A stretch of 64,000 bases of DNA from Mesaphorura yosii. Lineage: Eukaryota; Arthropoda; Collembola; Poduromorpha; Tullbergiidae. The position numbers and the translations under genes were made by a program. Every line of letters starts with the position of its first letter. The first letter of the stretch is position 1. The stretch covers positions 62,001-126,000 of the forward strand of contig WIXG01000023.1 in assembly GCA_009869945.1 (NCBI GenBank). The letters run 5' to 3'. The notes under the pieces are model-generated. The model made no database searches. It was not told where the DNA came from and saw only the letters and a program-made list of their open reading frames with translations. Positions 23,701 to 38,700 of this stretch are shown one piece after another.

Positions 23701-26700
23701 GACTCGGATTATTACTTTCATAAAGCAAGATGATCACGCACTGATTCGCATAATGAATGAACTCATGAGTCATGAGCATAATTTAGGAACAGATTTAACG
23801 AATTAATTATTTTTAATCCATAGTTTGATCAGCCGAAAGAAAATGACTGACTGTGACTGACGCGAAAGCTGCAACTTTGCTTGTTATCATGAAACAGTGT
23901 ATAACAATATTTGAATGATTCAAACGACTTCGCACCTGCTTGCATGGTCCGAAGTTATGCTGGTAATTTTGGGTTCGCTTTCATGAGCATCTGCAGTCTT
24001 GGTTTACCTCAACTTTAACCTTTTCTTTCTAACCCCTGATTAGTGTGATTAAGCTAGTGGTAAGCACAAAAATCAAGCGTTTGTGGACTCACAGCAAGCA
24101 AGTGTAACAAATAAAGTGGCACGTTGGATCGGAGGATGTGATCAAATCCAAGTGGAACCATTTTAAGAATTCGGACCTTTCTTCATTTCCATCGGAACTG
24201 TCGTGCCAGCACAGCAAATAAGGAAGGCACTCAATTCCAGCTTCATCTGAACTAATGTGTGGGCGTACCGTAGCGAAGCCATGCATGTTCTGGAGGCGCT
24301 GACAGGAAAGAGCACTTAGCAAGAGCTTTTAGTTATTCAATTAGCATGCAGTTTGAGGATGCACAATATTTACAAATTGATTAAGTACTAACTATTTGTA
24401 CATAAACAATCATGATAATAATTTTCAGAATTAAGTTTTTGTTTTTATAAACATGCCAATCACAGCTCCGGAGGAAGAGGGCAGCCAGCGGCTTCTCAAA
24501 GGCAGATGAGACCTTAAAAGCTTAAATTAAATCTTGCGTACATGAAGTCGGATTACAATCAAGTTCCTCCAAACCTGTGCACTTCTGACTTCTTCACTTC
24601 GAGGGTAATGCCTTCTCGAGTGTCTTGAGGTCTAAATAGTCTCCTCGTCTTCGCGTCTCACATTTCAAATGTTTACATTGCTAAGTTGCGTTCATTGTTT
24701 TCCCATACAAATGGTGATTAAGTCCATTAATTTCGATCATTCATCATGTGTTTCGTCGTCTACTGGAACTGGAACTCGATTCACTGATTTCTGACATGAC
24801 ATCCAGAATATGGGCTGTTCCAGTAGCAGTCTGTTGCAGCGCATTGCTTCAGAAAAGCAGCAGCAAGTGGATGTGTTTGTTGCAAGGTCCAGCGGCAGCT
24901 TTTTGCTGCAGTCAAGAAACTGGTCCAACGTGTTCCGATGCGTTGATTTTGGCTGTTGCCTCGCATTTATGTAATTACAAGTACAAACAATGGTCATTTA
25001 ATGCTTTGCCTTGTAAAATCATTGAGACATAAATGAATTCAGCTTCTGTCTTCACGCATCGCCTTGCCTCTTGCCTGCTTGCGCTTATTTGCTTGTCAAT
25101 ATCAATTCTAACTAGTGCCGCAGAGAGTTGAATGTCTCTATTATTGCATTGCGTACTCGATGCTCGCAGTTGGATTGGAGTTTGAACTCAAATTGAGAAA
25201 CAAGAAACTAATCTTGTTTATAGTCCTTCTTAATTACATTAACAGCTCAAGAATGCAGTAAAACGTCTTTTAATGACATCTCTAGACATTTCACATTCTT
25301 ATGCTAAAAGGCTTTCACCATTTCACCGACTTCCCAATACTTTCATGCAAAATATTGTGCGCTTGACTTACGAGTTGTGATTGTCACCAAGTGCTTTTGC
25401 TCGTTGCAATGAAATTGCCAATTACAAGAAGCCAAGTTTTTGTAACAAAAATGAGTTTTGTCTCTGTGAGTAATCGATTGATTTATTATTGCGTGGTAAG
25501 AACTTGTTGACAATTTATTTCCCACTTTGAGTACATAATGCTCAAATCGTGAAGCCATTACCAATTCGTGACTTAATTTTCGGTTATCGAAAACTTGAAT
25601 CGTGTTCATTTTTGAACAGTAGCATTGCCGTTGCTTATTCAGAAGTCAGATCACAATCGCTGATAAATCAAGAATTTCAACGAACATGTCACCAATCGAG
25701 AAGCAATAAGAAAAAATTATCGAACTCTACTCATTTCTAAGCACGACCTGAGCGGTTGCTGCTCGCATTTCCTGCAGCGTAGTAAAAGAATTAAGTTCTC
25801 GCATTAATTTTGGCTAAAATAGTTAGCTTCGGTCATTCGGAATACAGGCCTAATAGAAACTAGAGCGAATTTGGCAAGACGAAGTCCAACCACAACAAAG
25901 TCCAACGAGAACAAGGTATTGAAGTATTTTGCATAATTCTGACCAATAATTAAGACAATGGAGTCGGATTTCCTTTTGATCGCTACAGAGGCCAAAGCGA
26001 ATTAGGCGCATTTTGTATTTCGAAATGCGCCGTGTGAATGGTGTAAAATGAACCACAACAGGGTTATGTGCCTACTCCCGCTCATGACATTACAAATTCA
26101 GTCCAACACGAATGAAGTTGCAATTTCCAAGTACGCCACTCCAAGATAATAACTCTCCGCATTGAACGATTTAACTATGGTTTGTGGTTTCCGTCATGAA
26201 AAGAAAGCACGAAAGCAGTGACTTTCAATGGACCTCATGATTTGTAAATGTGCCACACTGGACGAAAACTTTGGGAATCAAGGCCATTTCAGTACGAAAA
26301 CAAGTACATTTGAACGGTGATGCATTTTTCGTGTTCCGAATGTTGACTTTTGCTGCCAAATCCCATAAATTGCACTACGTTTCTTGTAAGAAGGTTGAGA
26401 ACACATAAATTTAGAGCTGAAGCTGTAATTATTGAACTGTTGGACTCTTAATTAAAGTCATGCCAAGCAGAACGATCGGTTGAAAGTCCATCGTTTGGAT
26501 TCGAACTTCCTGAAACGGTCATAAAATGAGATCTCGCTGTCGAAGGAGCAATACTCTTGTTTTGCAGTCAGCGGTCTCATTTTTCGCGTCCATCCTCGCA
26601 TTTAGAGTCTTATGAACTAATTTAATGATGAAGTAATAATGACAGGGGTTTTTCTCGCTCCATTTCTTTCTCGCCTTTTCCGAATAGGTGCACTGTTCCT

Positions 26701-29700
26701 GTTACTCGGAATTCGCGAGTCACTGCTTTCATATCGCATCGCGTGAAATATTTTTGCTATTACTGCTGCGGTGGTGGTACGGTGAATGATGATCTCAGGC
26801 CGTCAGAAGCTGAAATTATGATGCCTAATGTGGAACGCAGCGACTGAACAACGACAACAGAGAACAAGAACGAAAATAAACAAAATGCGAACGAACTACG
26901 ACCGACGACGGCGGAACGCGAAACGTGACGGACAAATTATTTTCTTGTCATTGTCATATTGTGATTACGGTGCTCTGCTGTCACATCGAATTTTATTCCC
27001 ATGTCCGATACAATTCACAGAATTCATTAGATTAGATACAATTCGCAACTGTAGCTGAATTTGGAATGGGAGTAGGCTTGAATAATAGGAAATCAAATTA
27101 GCTTACAATAGAAGACGCGCTTCTGTATTCTGTAGGTTACAATTGTGATTACGATTGTGATTACTGATTACTAAATTAACGGTCGCACGAGTGATTCAGA
27201 ATTGTAACGCCAAATGGGGTAATGCTGATTAATGATTTCGAATTTCGAACTACAACAAGCGTCGTGTCATCATCCTACTCAAACAATTGAGGTGCTCATT
27301 GCAAGTCGCCTAAATAACCTTTGGTTTTATACATCCGCACTTTGCTAGTCGCTGTCCTTCCATATCAGCTAAATACTGCAGCATGTTGTCCACGTTGGGC
27401 CTATCCGCAGCATTCTCTGGAACATGTTTCCAAATGGGATTCCCACTGGAATCGAATAACGCATCACCTCCGGATTGAATAGAGTCGTCAAATTCGTCGT
27501 GCGCGAATTCCAGGTGATTACCAGACATGACGTGATTCACTATGTAGTTGACGGATGCCGGGCACCAAGTCTACACAAAGGCAAAGTCACAAAATCCATA
27601 ATTTTTTGAACCCACACTTAATCGGATGTCTCACCTTATCAACACTTCTTTTCATTCCGAGAGCACGATAAAGGCTTCTGCTTTGGTCCAGATATTGCTG
27701 GAATGGGCACTTGATATCGCTCTTCCACTCTGCAGTACCTTTTCGTGAACTAAAGTGAATTACAATGACCTGGCATCCAATATCCTTCAGGGTTTTCTGC
27801 AGCCGACCAAACGAAAGTGCAATTACTCAAGTACTACTGATTGATAATAATTGCTTACTCTAATTTCAGCCACTGCCATCGTGTGAGTTTTACACAGCGG
27901 CCATGAGAGGTGTCGAGTGAATATTGCCCATGTATACCGCACTCCTTTGCAAATGTCAGCCAGTGAGACATAAATTTCTGCCATCGACTTCTTATCCAGT
28001 TTTTGCAACGTGATTCCCTGCAAGTCTGCTTGATCCCTCTTGTTAATTGAATTTAGTAACCCATGACCAAGTTTCATTTTCTCAACGTACTGAAATCGTG
28101 CTTCCATGCTGGCAATTAGTGCATGCCAATTTTGCTCGGCTTCATAAAACCTGTCCATGCCAATTTGAACGTCTGGGTTGCCACTATTGGAGAGTTGCAC
28201 GAGTCTACCGCGCAGTTCATCGTAGGAGCTAACTTCTAAACTTTGCAACAGTTCCAGCCATAGTCCATAGCAATTTCCAACAGTCCAACTTTCTTTCTCG
28301 GCCAAGAACTTGCCAATGCCTTTCTCGTGAATGAGTTCTTCAAGTTCGGCGATTAGCTTGCCAAGTGATTCACCAAATTTTGTTAAATACGAAGTGATTT
28401 CTTCTACATTGCCTGGTATTTCATCTTCGTGATTCTCCATTTTGGACTCCACAGCCATGAAGATGTTGGCAATGCTGAGTTCGTAGGATGAGGTAATTTG
28501 CAACAAACGCACTGAGGATAGCAAATGAAGTCCAGAATCTGCAGTAGCAGATCTTTTTATAACCTTCCATTCTTGATTAAATATTGAGTACCTGAACCTG
28601 CTGAGATTTTTGACGGTGAGACTTGACCTCGACATCTTTTTTTGCAAATCGTCTATTCTTAACGATTTTCGGCGAGGTTGCAAGGTGAATTAATTATTGG
28701 ACGATTGAAGCAGAATTGTACGCATGAATAGCGATTCAGTTTGGAACATTTGGATTTGCGACCCGATTCGACGATTCCACATTCCATTGCTCTAATTTCG
28801 GGTTATCTGAAATCAATGCAAGTCAATCTTCATTTCGTATTTATAAATCAGAGCCCAATTTTATTGAAATTAGACCATTGAAAAATTGATCTGAACCTGG
28901 TTCGCGTGTACGACTGAGACGAGAAGCAAAGACTGAACGCTTGAAGTCGTTTTTCGTGAAGAGTCACATAGATATCTGACAATGGAATGATTTCTATCTA
29001 GTACACGGGTCGTGATGACTTAATTTGACAACAATGAAAACTGTACACGGCTGTGGACACTAGCCTATTGTTCGTTCATTTGTTTGGTTGTGTCGTATCT
29101 GATCTGATCCTGATTTTTATGTGATCATTGACTTCCTCGAAGTTCATCTTTGTGCGAGCGTGAAGGAGAGAAATGTTTCTTTGAATGCAATGTGGAAAGT
29201 GTGTAGTTCTTATCTTTACTTGGATCTTGGCCGGTAAAGTACAAAATGTCTGTTTGAAGTGAATTCGAATTACAGGCCGGCAGGCAGGCTATAAAATGGT
29301 TTTGTCATTAAATCGTCACTCCAAATTGTCAGTCTGCTGATTATGTCTCACGCTAAGCACAAATAGACGGCCGCCGGCCAGCGTAGATGTGGAAATATTT
29401 TGCTAGCAAGGTAACCGACATTTATACATTCCATATTTCAGTGAAGAATACGCATGTACTACAAAGAGTTGTATTCTCGTACCGCTTAAGACTTTTCTAC
29501 TTCTGCTACTCTATCCGCCTTTCTTCTGAGGACTTAATTCAGTTTGGAAATGGTTACACTGCGTCAATACGCTTCTGCTCTCGGAACCGGATTTCTGAAA
29601 CTGAATGCAAAAATTTTCGACCTCTTAAACATGCTTAAACAATAATAATTTATTTCTTTGTCTTCGAACTTTGCCTTACTCATCATTTCACGTTGTGCTT

Positions 29701-32700
29701 TGTGCTGAACTCAACTTTGTTTTGATCTTTGATGCAACGTTGCTGGTGCTAAACAGGGAAAAATGATTCTCAACTCCAATTTTAAACTATTATATGCTTT
29801 GCAAAGATCCAGAGCCACAGCTGTCAAATCCCGCTGGCACCAGGCGCGAATCTTTCATGTAAAATTCGCAAGTAGTTTATTATTACTGATATGTGGATAT
29901 CGGCTTCGACATCGACAAGATCGAACTTGGCTGTCTGAAAATGAGCGTAAACAGACGTGCTGCCCTCCGATTACATTTCCATAATCATTTCTCGGAACTC
30001 CGAGATCATAATTCTGAATTTGCGGTCCTCATTTCCTTTTTATGTACTTCCTTCTCCAAACGTCCAACGTGCGGGAGAGTGGCCGAGAGAAGCATGAAGC
30101 AGGAAGCATGTCATTGATATTCAATTCATGAAGGGTAGGGGAGATATCAAAGAAATTCCGAGAGGCAAGCAGGGCCATCAAGCACAAGGCACCGACCGGG
30201 ACAAGCCAACAGCCAAGTTGTTTTATACCTTCACTTTTTGCTTTGCTGTGACTTGGCTAGCTGTGCTGCGCTGCGCTCCGAATGAAAATATTGCAATTGC
30301 CTTACTTTTTTGCAAGTAACATTCGCAAAGCAGCAGCCGCGGAAGCCGAAGCCTAATTCAGGACGGAATGCCAGAAGTCATTCGAGATGTGCGTCTATTA
30401 AAGATGGAATGAATCAGACCAGGCACGACGGCACGAGCACGGGCGCACGAGAGTCGAAATGAAATAAAAGAAATGCTTTGCGAAATGAAAGAAGAAGTTC
30501 TTGAACTTTTATGAGTTTACGTCCGCGTACGCGTACACAATCGACAGACCCAAACCAGGCATGAAGCAGGTACGAATAATTTCGCCACATTTTAGGAAAG
30601 TATCCTAATGCAGTTTACCCAACAAGAATACCTGCTCACTCCTCGCTCCACTTTCTCGGGCGTACCACAACTTTGAATGAATGAAATGACATTACAGCTC
30701 AGCGCACAAGGCAAGGCACGAGACCTGGCTTTAATGCTCGCTCAACTTGTTTGTGATTCCTTTGAGATACTGAAACATGCACGCGGATGCGTGCGAGGCG
30801 CGGCGAGGGAAACTGGCAAGTAGCAGCAGCAAAGTGAAAGTTGTTGGGGAAAATTGTGTGAATGTTGAAAGTTTTCTCCTTCGCATTTCCCGGAGGAACC
30901 TCCGGCGGAATGCGAAAGACGATGTAGTCCTTATCTCAATCTTAACTGCGTGGAAACGTGTGCGTTCGCCGAGGTACAGAAAAATGAATCCCTCGCTGAT
31001 AAGATAATACGGTTTGATTACTGGCTGCACGAACCACCTACAGACGGACAAAGCTTAAAGAAATGATATGCTAAAGGTCTCGATAAAAGGGTTGAAATAA
31101 AAGCGAAGGAACTTTTCGTTGAGTTGAAAAGTGCGTACCAATTTGGAAACTTTGAATATTTTAGGTAGTGTCTCAATGTCTCTGGAAACGTGTGAATACG
31201 TATAGAAATTCCGCCACAAGCTCGCATTGTTTTGGTTCTACTCGCTCCCTATTTCCTTCCTGTCTCAATTTCCGTATGCGTTTCCTGCACGGGTTGCTCG
31301 TTTACTTTTGCACACAAGACACAATAAAGATTAACATTCTGTGTTTTTTGCAGGTAAGTACCAACGACAGGGACGTCGACGTTATCACCACCGTCGCAGG
31401 AAGGACGTGAGCTTAATGCAAATCACCGGCTGCTCCCGCGTTCCGCACTTTTTGCGAATTTGCAACTTCCTTTCTAACGTATAGCGTTCGTCTTCTGGGC
31501 TCAGGTGTGATGGGTGCAATTATTTTGCAAAGTGGATCTCATTAGAAACTTGAGTACTTGAAATTAAGTGGGACAATTACGTTGTAGAAAAACAAATGGA
31601 AATTTTTCATGGGACTCACAGCTCATGAGAGTATCGCATTTCCACTCATCCTACCTAATTGAATAATTTAGCGTTAGCGCCTTCAAATGTGACTGCTAAA
31701 TGAGAAGGGAACATAAATCACTTTACTTCGGGCATCTCGCTTGTGGAATGTCAAAGTGCGAAACGAAATCTGAGAACGGCTTCTTGAGTGAAGTGAAATG
31801 CGTCTAGAATTTGTTAAAATCAATTTGCCAAGACTGCGTGTCAGATGTGTCACCGAACGCGAGATCCTGTCAAGATAAAGTGAACCTGCGCTGTCTTCTG
31901 TGCAAACTAGAATTAACTGGGAAACTAATGAAATAAAAATGAGCTTAGTTCGTCTTCCATGCTCACTCATTCTAGTACTCAGATTACGTTTTGCATCAAA
32001 TTAAAAAACTTAGAAACTTTCGTGAGCAGTTTTCTAAAGTCTCCCTGCAGTAAGTCGAATAATTTAATTTTGATCGGATTTTTTTAGCCAATTTTGCGAT
32101 TTTGCCTGCCACCGTGAAAATGAACTAAACCCATCAAAATAGATTCTTTATTTCAAACAATCTGTTGGAATTGCATTAAAGTCACACGTGAACAATTAAT
32201 GACAAAAGCAGCGCTTAAGATTCAAGCCGCGTTGACTTTGCCTTGAAGGGTTCAATGCCTTTATAAATTAACACCATTTTTTACGATGTTGATAAACATT
32301 AAAAGAGTTGATGTCAAATACACAAAAACACACTTTCATGCATCGCGTTTGGCTTCAAGGAACAATACGCATTTTTCTTGCTTTGCTTTTGACAGCGTTG
32401 CGCTGAACGCCAGAATTTATGTGTCTACTTTGGTGGTCATCTCATCTCATCTCTTTTAAATATTATCACATTTGTCATTTATCCATTTATGGGGATTTTT
32501 GGCAACTTTTGCAATACAATGCGAAAGGAATTGGCTCTGGCTCTGACAGACACAGTACAGCACATCTGTGCAATGTGAAACTATTTCTCACAGTTTCACA
32601 GCCTCACAGCTCGTTTTTACAGTTAGAATAATGAAGTAAGAACATTAGCTTGACAATCGGCTTGTAAAGGATTAAAAGTTTGTACTGGTTGATGAATACG

Positions 32701-35700
32701 TTTCGTAGTGTCGCACAGAACAGCTTTGTAAGTACAAAAAGGTTCGGCTCTGTACACGAGGAGAGGCGAGGCGCAGTGAATTAAAGACAGTTTCAATTAG
32801 TCTCTCTATTATTTGCAATGCGGAAAATTTATTTGATTACTGTGCAGCATTTTGTCGCGTTTCGCATTTCGCGCATCTCTTCGTAGAGTGAGTGAATAAG
32901 GCAAGTGTGAAATTGGTAATAAATGGAGACTGCGATGAAAAGGTGGAGAATTGGCAAGTGTAACGCTCGACGCAATGAATTATGACTCCATTATTCTATT
33001 CTTGACGAGCTGCAAAAGAATTGATTCAGATTGCGAGTGCGAGCGGTCATCGCAACAATGCGGCATTTTGTCATTATGAAATCGAGTCAATGACCGACCG
33101 TTTGCCGTTCAATTCTTGCCCTTGTCACTTGCCCGATAAAATTTCGTCGCATTTTCGCAATTTCGGACTTAAACACAAGTAAATCGTAGATTCTGATAGC
33201 TTTGTGAGAAACTAACCATCCAAGCATTACATTTCGTGTCAGATTCTCAGACGCTCAACTAAAGCGACTCTACTTTCCTTCTCAATTTTCACTGCGCCGC
33301 GCTAATTTAATTTGACTGGTTTCATTTCTCCGACTTTCTCCATTTCTCATGTACGTACGCGAACGGGAGCATTGCTCAACGTCTGGAAAATTAATTGGAA
33401 AAGATTTACCATGTCCTCCGATATTAAGTATGATGAAGAAGGAAAGTTTTTGGAAGAAGAGAATCATGAGAAGGGAATGAGGAAAGTTCTCTCGTCACTC
33501 GCCGTCGCGTCGTCTGAAATCAACTAAAAAAAGCTATCATATCCTATTTCATGAACAGTGATCCTGTCCTTTCCGAGTTCTACCGATATGACGGACAAGA
33601 GGTGGGCAACGGTCAGTGAATGTGGGTCAATTCGTATTCATTACACATAATTTCTTGTTTTCTATGTAAACGTATGTATTGCCGATCCACAATCTATTTG
33701 ATGTATAATTCCAGTTCACTGTCGTGGCCAAAAAGTCAGAAACCTCGCACTTACCGTCAAAGTGAATGTGTATTTGTAAATCGAATGCCAATTCAGGCGG
33801 GTCGCGAGTTCCACTTTGGTTGCGTCGACCATGTTCAATAAGTTCACAACGATATCCGGGTTGAGCCGGTTGTCTCCAGCCTTATTGAGTTATATTTAAA
33901 CTAATCTTCTTAGAGCATCTGGCTCCAGCAAATACTTCGAAACTACAGAATACAGATTGCCCAACTTATCAAGGAAGTACGAAAGTCCAAGAGACAGAGA
34001 GACAAGTGGATCTTTATTTAGGAGGAAGTGGATTTACCAAAACTTGACTTATTGCGAAGCACCCGACCATATATGGTCTATAAATCAAGTGATGACGGCA
34101 CGGGACCGGGACGCGGTATTTGGAATTATTGGATGCGATCTTGTAGCCCACCAACCAAAATAACTGCACTAAAATGCAGCAGCGTAGGCTTATTCTTATC
34201 CTAAATGACAGGACAGAGACTCGTAGTAGAATGCAGACTGTGTCTTAGAAAGATAATTTAGCTTGTTTCATGGTTCACTCGTTTCTCGACGGTCGGTCTA
34301 GGACTTAGGGAAAAGTAATTCGTAGTGTCTGTGGTACAGCAGTTTGTGGTCCGTTTTCATTGTCATTGTCATTATCATTGCACCAGCCAGTCCATGAACT
34401 TTGTCGTGCACATTGATTCCGGATTATGGAGACACATGGCACATATCACATACGTTTTGTCTACCAACCAGCGAGCACGGGCAAGTGTGAGAAAATACAG
34501 ACACACCAATTACACCCTTGTCGCTCATTACGTGCGTGTGTTCAGTGTTAATATTTTGCTAACAAGCGTCATCAGCGCTGAGGGTTAACAATGTTGAGGT
34601 CGATTCATTGAATCTTGTATGGTTTCAGATTACCTGAAATGGTTTTTACGATCTTAATCAAGGAACTCCAGCGGACATTTGAACTCGTGCTCATACTCAT
34701 TCAGCTTAGGTTTATCAATTACTTTTTAAGGTTATTGCAAAGGGCAATGCAAGCAGTAGTTTAATGACGATCGTGTACACTAGTCTGGCAAATGGCTGCT
34801 TGCAGCGTGACGGAGACGGCGTACGTGAGCCTCGTTCAACAAGATGAAGTGCTCAAGAGCACGAGTGAATTCTTGTTTATCTCGGCCTGGAATTCTTCTA
34901 CAATGCACTCTTTTAATTTGAATGAAATTGAGCGATTGCACTGAAAGGCCGTAATCGCCAAACAAATGCACGAGGCGTGGAGAGCGCGTCGAAGAGGCGC
35001 ACGAGCAAGGGCAATTTGAGAAGTGTGAATCAAGAAAAGGTGCTGGAAAAGTTGTTCACCTGCTGCAAGTCGCAAGTTTACGACTTCAAAACAAGTTTTG
35101 TACAGTCGTGTACTTTGCAGCGCTGTGTGCAATAAAATAATTTGTATGCTGAGAGTTTTTATAACATAACAATAAAATTCGTTTAATGCCGTATCTGCCT
35201 GGACGCATGCAACAATCAATGAACGAACGACCTGTGCACAAGTGCGTGGCCAAACCTAATTCAAAATATAAACATTCAGTGTTAATTCTATGACACGTGG
35301 AAATTGGTCACAAATATTCGTACGCTATTTCGACTATTGTTTGAATTATGTTTAGCATCTTGGGTTATTCAACCCTTAGCATATTCGGCTCAATTTGCCT
35401 TAAATCTCGAAATCGAAATGCTGAAATACTGATACTGTGGATCGGAAACGGTTGAATGGAATGGAACTTCAATGAAACACGAGCTGAATGCTTCACCCCG
35501 TGAAGTCCGACCCCAAATGAAGCTATCTCAGATGTTTATCTTTACAACTCTTTATTCTCTCGCTTACGCGTCGAATGTCGAATATTCTTACGCTCGTTGC
35601 CAAATTTGGTCGGAAACAGAATGCACGCCGTCTCATACGCCACAAGAAACTCGCTACAACAGCCGCTCGAGTCACTTAGGCTAGAGCATTACATTATATT

Positions 35701-38700
35701 AATGGTCTGGAATTACATGCCGCCCTCTTAATTTAAGAGTGGTTCTTAGTTTGTCGCTGTCTTCCAGTCGAAAGTTTATTAATATTGCATTTCCTATTCA
35801 GGATTTACTCAATCTAGTATTATGAGGGCTGCATTTCTAGGCAGGCATACGTGCAACGGGTATGGATGGCTGCACATGCAAATGACATGCATTCAGCCAT
35901 CGATATCAAATATGTGTGCACTACTCGAGTTTTTAGTGGCTTACAGATGTTAAGTATCGACATGGACATCAGAACCATTGAAGATTCAGTAGCTAATTTC
36001 GAATCGGGCCATCAAGATGCTAGACAATTACGACTAGAAGCAATTTTTGGTTGTAATACTGCAAATAAACACATTGGACTATAAAATTTAACAATGAGTC
36101 CATATTTGTAGTGGATTTTGCCTTTATTAGATTCCAGAAGTCCTTACATGGTGTAATAATTGTGTCGCCGTTGGGTGGCGAGTTGGCATTCTCTCAGATA
36201 CAAGAAGCAGTTCTCCAGCCGTGTTCGAGTACTCTGATCATCTTTGCATCACATTGGAAATATTAGAAAGTTGTGTCTTCTGTCTTTACTCTCAAGAGAC
36301 AGCCGAAAGTGTCGAGGCCGTGCCAATGCCAGTTGCCTGTGGTTCAAGTGAATGGCTCCCGTTGAAATCGCACATTGAATTTTATTTCTTTCCCGTTGCC
36401 GCAAGTCGAAAGCCCTGTGAATCCATTCTTTCATTCGTTGTCCATTCCATTCCAAGGCCCATGCCAAGCCAAGAACTCCAGTAGCTTGTGCAGAGGTAAT
36501 AAAAAGGAGCAGTGCAGAAGCAGTAGCAAGTGATATATGGTGCTCAGAATGGATTCGGTAGAACGAACATTCAAGAAAGTCCTTTTATGGGTCTTGATTG
36601 ATTATGATATCTGCAGCATATGGTACAACTACAAAGGAGCGTAAAGGATGAGAATCCTGCAAAGAATTACATTGTAGGGGATCTACCCAGCTTCTGCTCC
36701 TCCGGAGCCGTATTTAATTCACTTTTCACTAAAATAATTAAGCGAGAGAGCAAACGATGTGTTTCACACAAAATAATTAGCTATTAATTACTTGAAACGA
36801 GTTCCACAGCGGGAAGAAGCCCATAATAAACATGTGTGTGTCCGGAATTAATTAAATTGCTCCGACATTTATTGCTTCCATTGGTGAGATCCTGTCGGCT
36901 TTTTGGCATGGGTTCCGATGCGCGGTGGGACGAGGGGAATGAACGACCTGAGGCTTTAGCAATCTGCTTTCACGAAAAAGTTTCGATTTTAGGACAATTG
37001 GAGAGTTGGACATTGCCCATTATACACTTTGCACGTCGCACGTTTTATGGCCTCGGCCTCAAGTTCTCATTTCTTCCCTGACTTCTTTCTTGCATTCTTT
37101 TTATTGCCTTTCTTTGAGAACTTTTTATTCTTTGAAATCCCATTTGAATCCATTATCTCTCAATAATCGCGCATTGCTTCCAATTTTACTCAATGCACAC
37201 GGACGTCGACCTGGAAAGATCTTGTCAAGTAGCGTTTAAAGCGTTAAGCGCCCTTCTAAAAGAGGGCTTGAAGTAAGCTTTCCATCGAATTGAGTAATAA
37301 AGTGAAATCATGCTTTCAAACTTTGTGACTTTTATGCCGGAGCGAGATTTTATCATGATGATGGCTCAATCTGTTCATTCGAGAAACAACTGCAAATTAT
37401 TAAAACTCATACAACTCGACTCTCGACTGTCACTATCACGGCTGCAAGTTTAAGGCAAAGTTCGCAATAAAACAGCACAGCATGCGATATGAACTGAACT
37501 CACTTTACAATTTACAACTTTTGTGCAATTTATGCAAATTGAGGTGTGAAGAATCTGAGCTGTCTTGTTTTCAGTGAATTGTCTTAAAAGTTGTAAAATA
37601 AAGTCTCGCTACGTGCAGCAGTCAGTCAACATAAAAAACTCATTAAGAGATGACACGTTGTCGTCATAAAAATGTACTGCAGCTCCACTTGATGACTTGG
37701 CTCGCTTGGCTATGCTGTGGAGTGGAGCAGTGGAGGTGGTACGAGAACGAAGTCCTGCTACCAGTCGTACCAGTAATTTATTAGGACTCCGTCTCAGCTC
37801 GCGGAGGACAAATTATCACGATTATGCAAAATGCTTCTGCGGTGCACAAAATTCCACATTTTTGTTCCTGTCACTTGAATGAAACTGTTTTTGTAGTTTT
37901 GTCTTGGTTTAGTTTTGATGCGATGTGGTGATTCTTCTTACTTCTCATGAATGATGAACCTGCCACTGTTTGCTGTACACAATTTGAATTCGAGAAGTCT
38001 AAATTAGAAAAGGAAGTAAACAGCATGAAATCGCGAGTTTTAATACCAATTTGCACGTAGGCTAGAACAAGTCGCGGTTTATGATCAGCTAGCATCTTAT
38101 TTAAATGTCAAGATCCAAACCGCATATTTGATTACTTCCGGCTGCACGAATATTAATTCAGGTGAGCATGGTACGCCAGCATTTTAATGTGAAAAACGAA
38201 CTCACATTTGCTCATAACTTAGAGAAGTTTGGGTCAAATCTACTGCGAACTAATTTAAGTGAAGTTTTGGAAACATTGCCCTCAGCGATAGCCATTGTGT
38301 ATTATTTACGCGAAATCATAGCTCATGACTGAAATAAAGATGTCTTGACTGTTGGGTGTTTAAAGTGAAACGACCAAGCTGCTGTATAATAACCAAGTGC
38401 CATTTACATTCTCGGAAATTAAACGCAGTCCAAATGCAATAACAACATTCGCGTAATTCTTTTGTACTACAAAGGTAATTCAGAGAGCAGATTTATGGAT
38501 TCTTTGGAAGACCAATGGTCAAAGTGCAATTGCGTTTCCCCACATAAGGCAATAATCGTACTTCATTCTCTATTGTTCCCCAAATCTCGGCTCAACCTCG
38601 TTGACCATTCATGGATCATACGGACACGATAATATCCATGAATAATTTCGGCATTCATTAAACTTCACGCCCGCCCTTTGCCTTATTCATAAAGGTGCAG

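Noticed and set aside
26490-26510. GGATTCGAACTT, resembling a tRNA T-loop
   Set aside because: The stem does not pair properly and no acceptor or anticodon arm can be drawn nearby.
33312-33527. Plus-strand frame containing [20 protein letters not shown]
   Set aside because: Charged and possibly helical but short, with no supporting gene structure.
35520-35684. Small frame starting [19 protein letters not shown], like a short secreted peptide
   Set aside because: The signal-like start is the only support; no cysteine pattern, splice context or family match.
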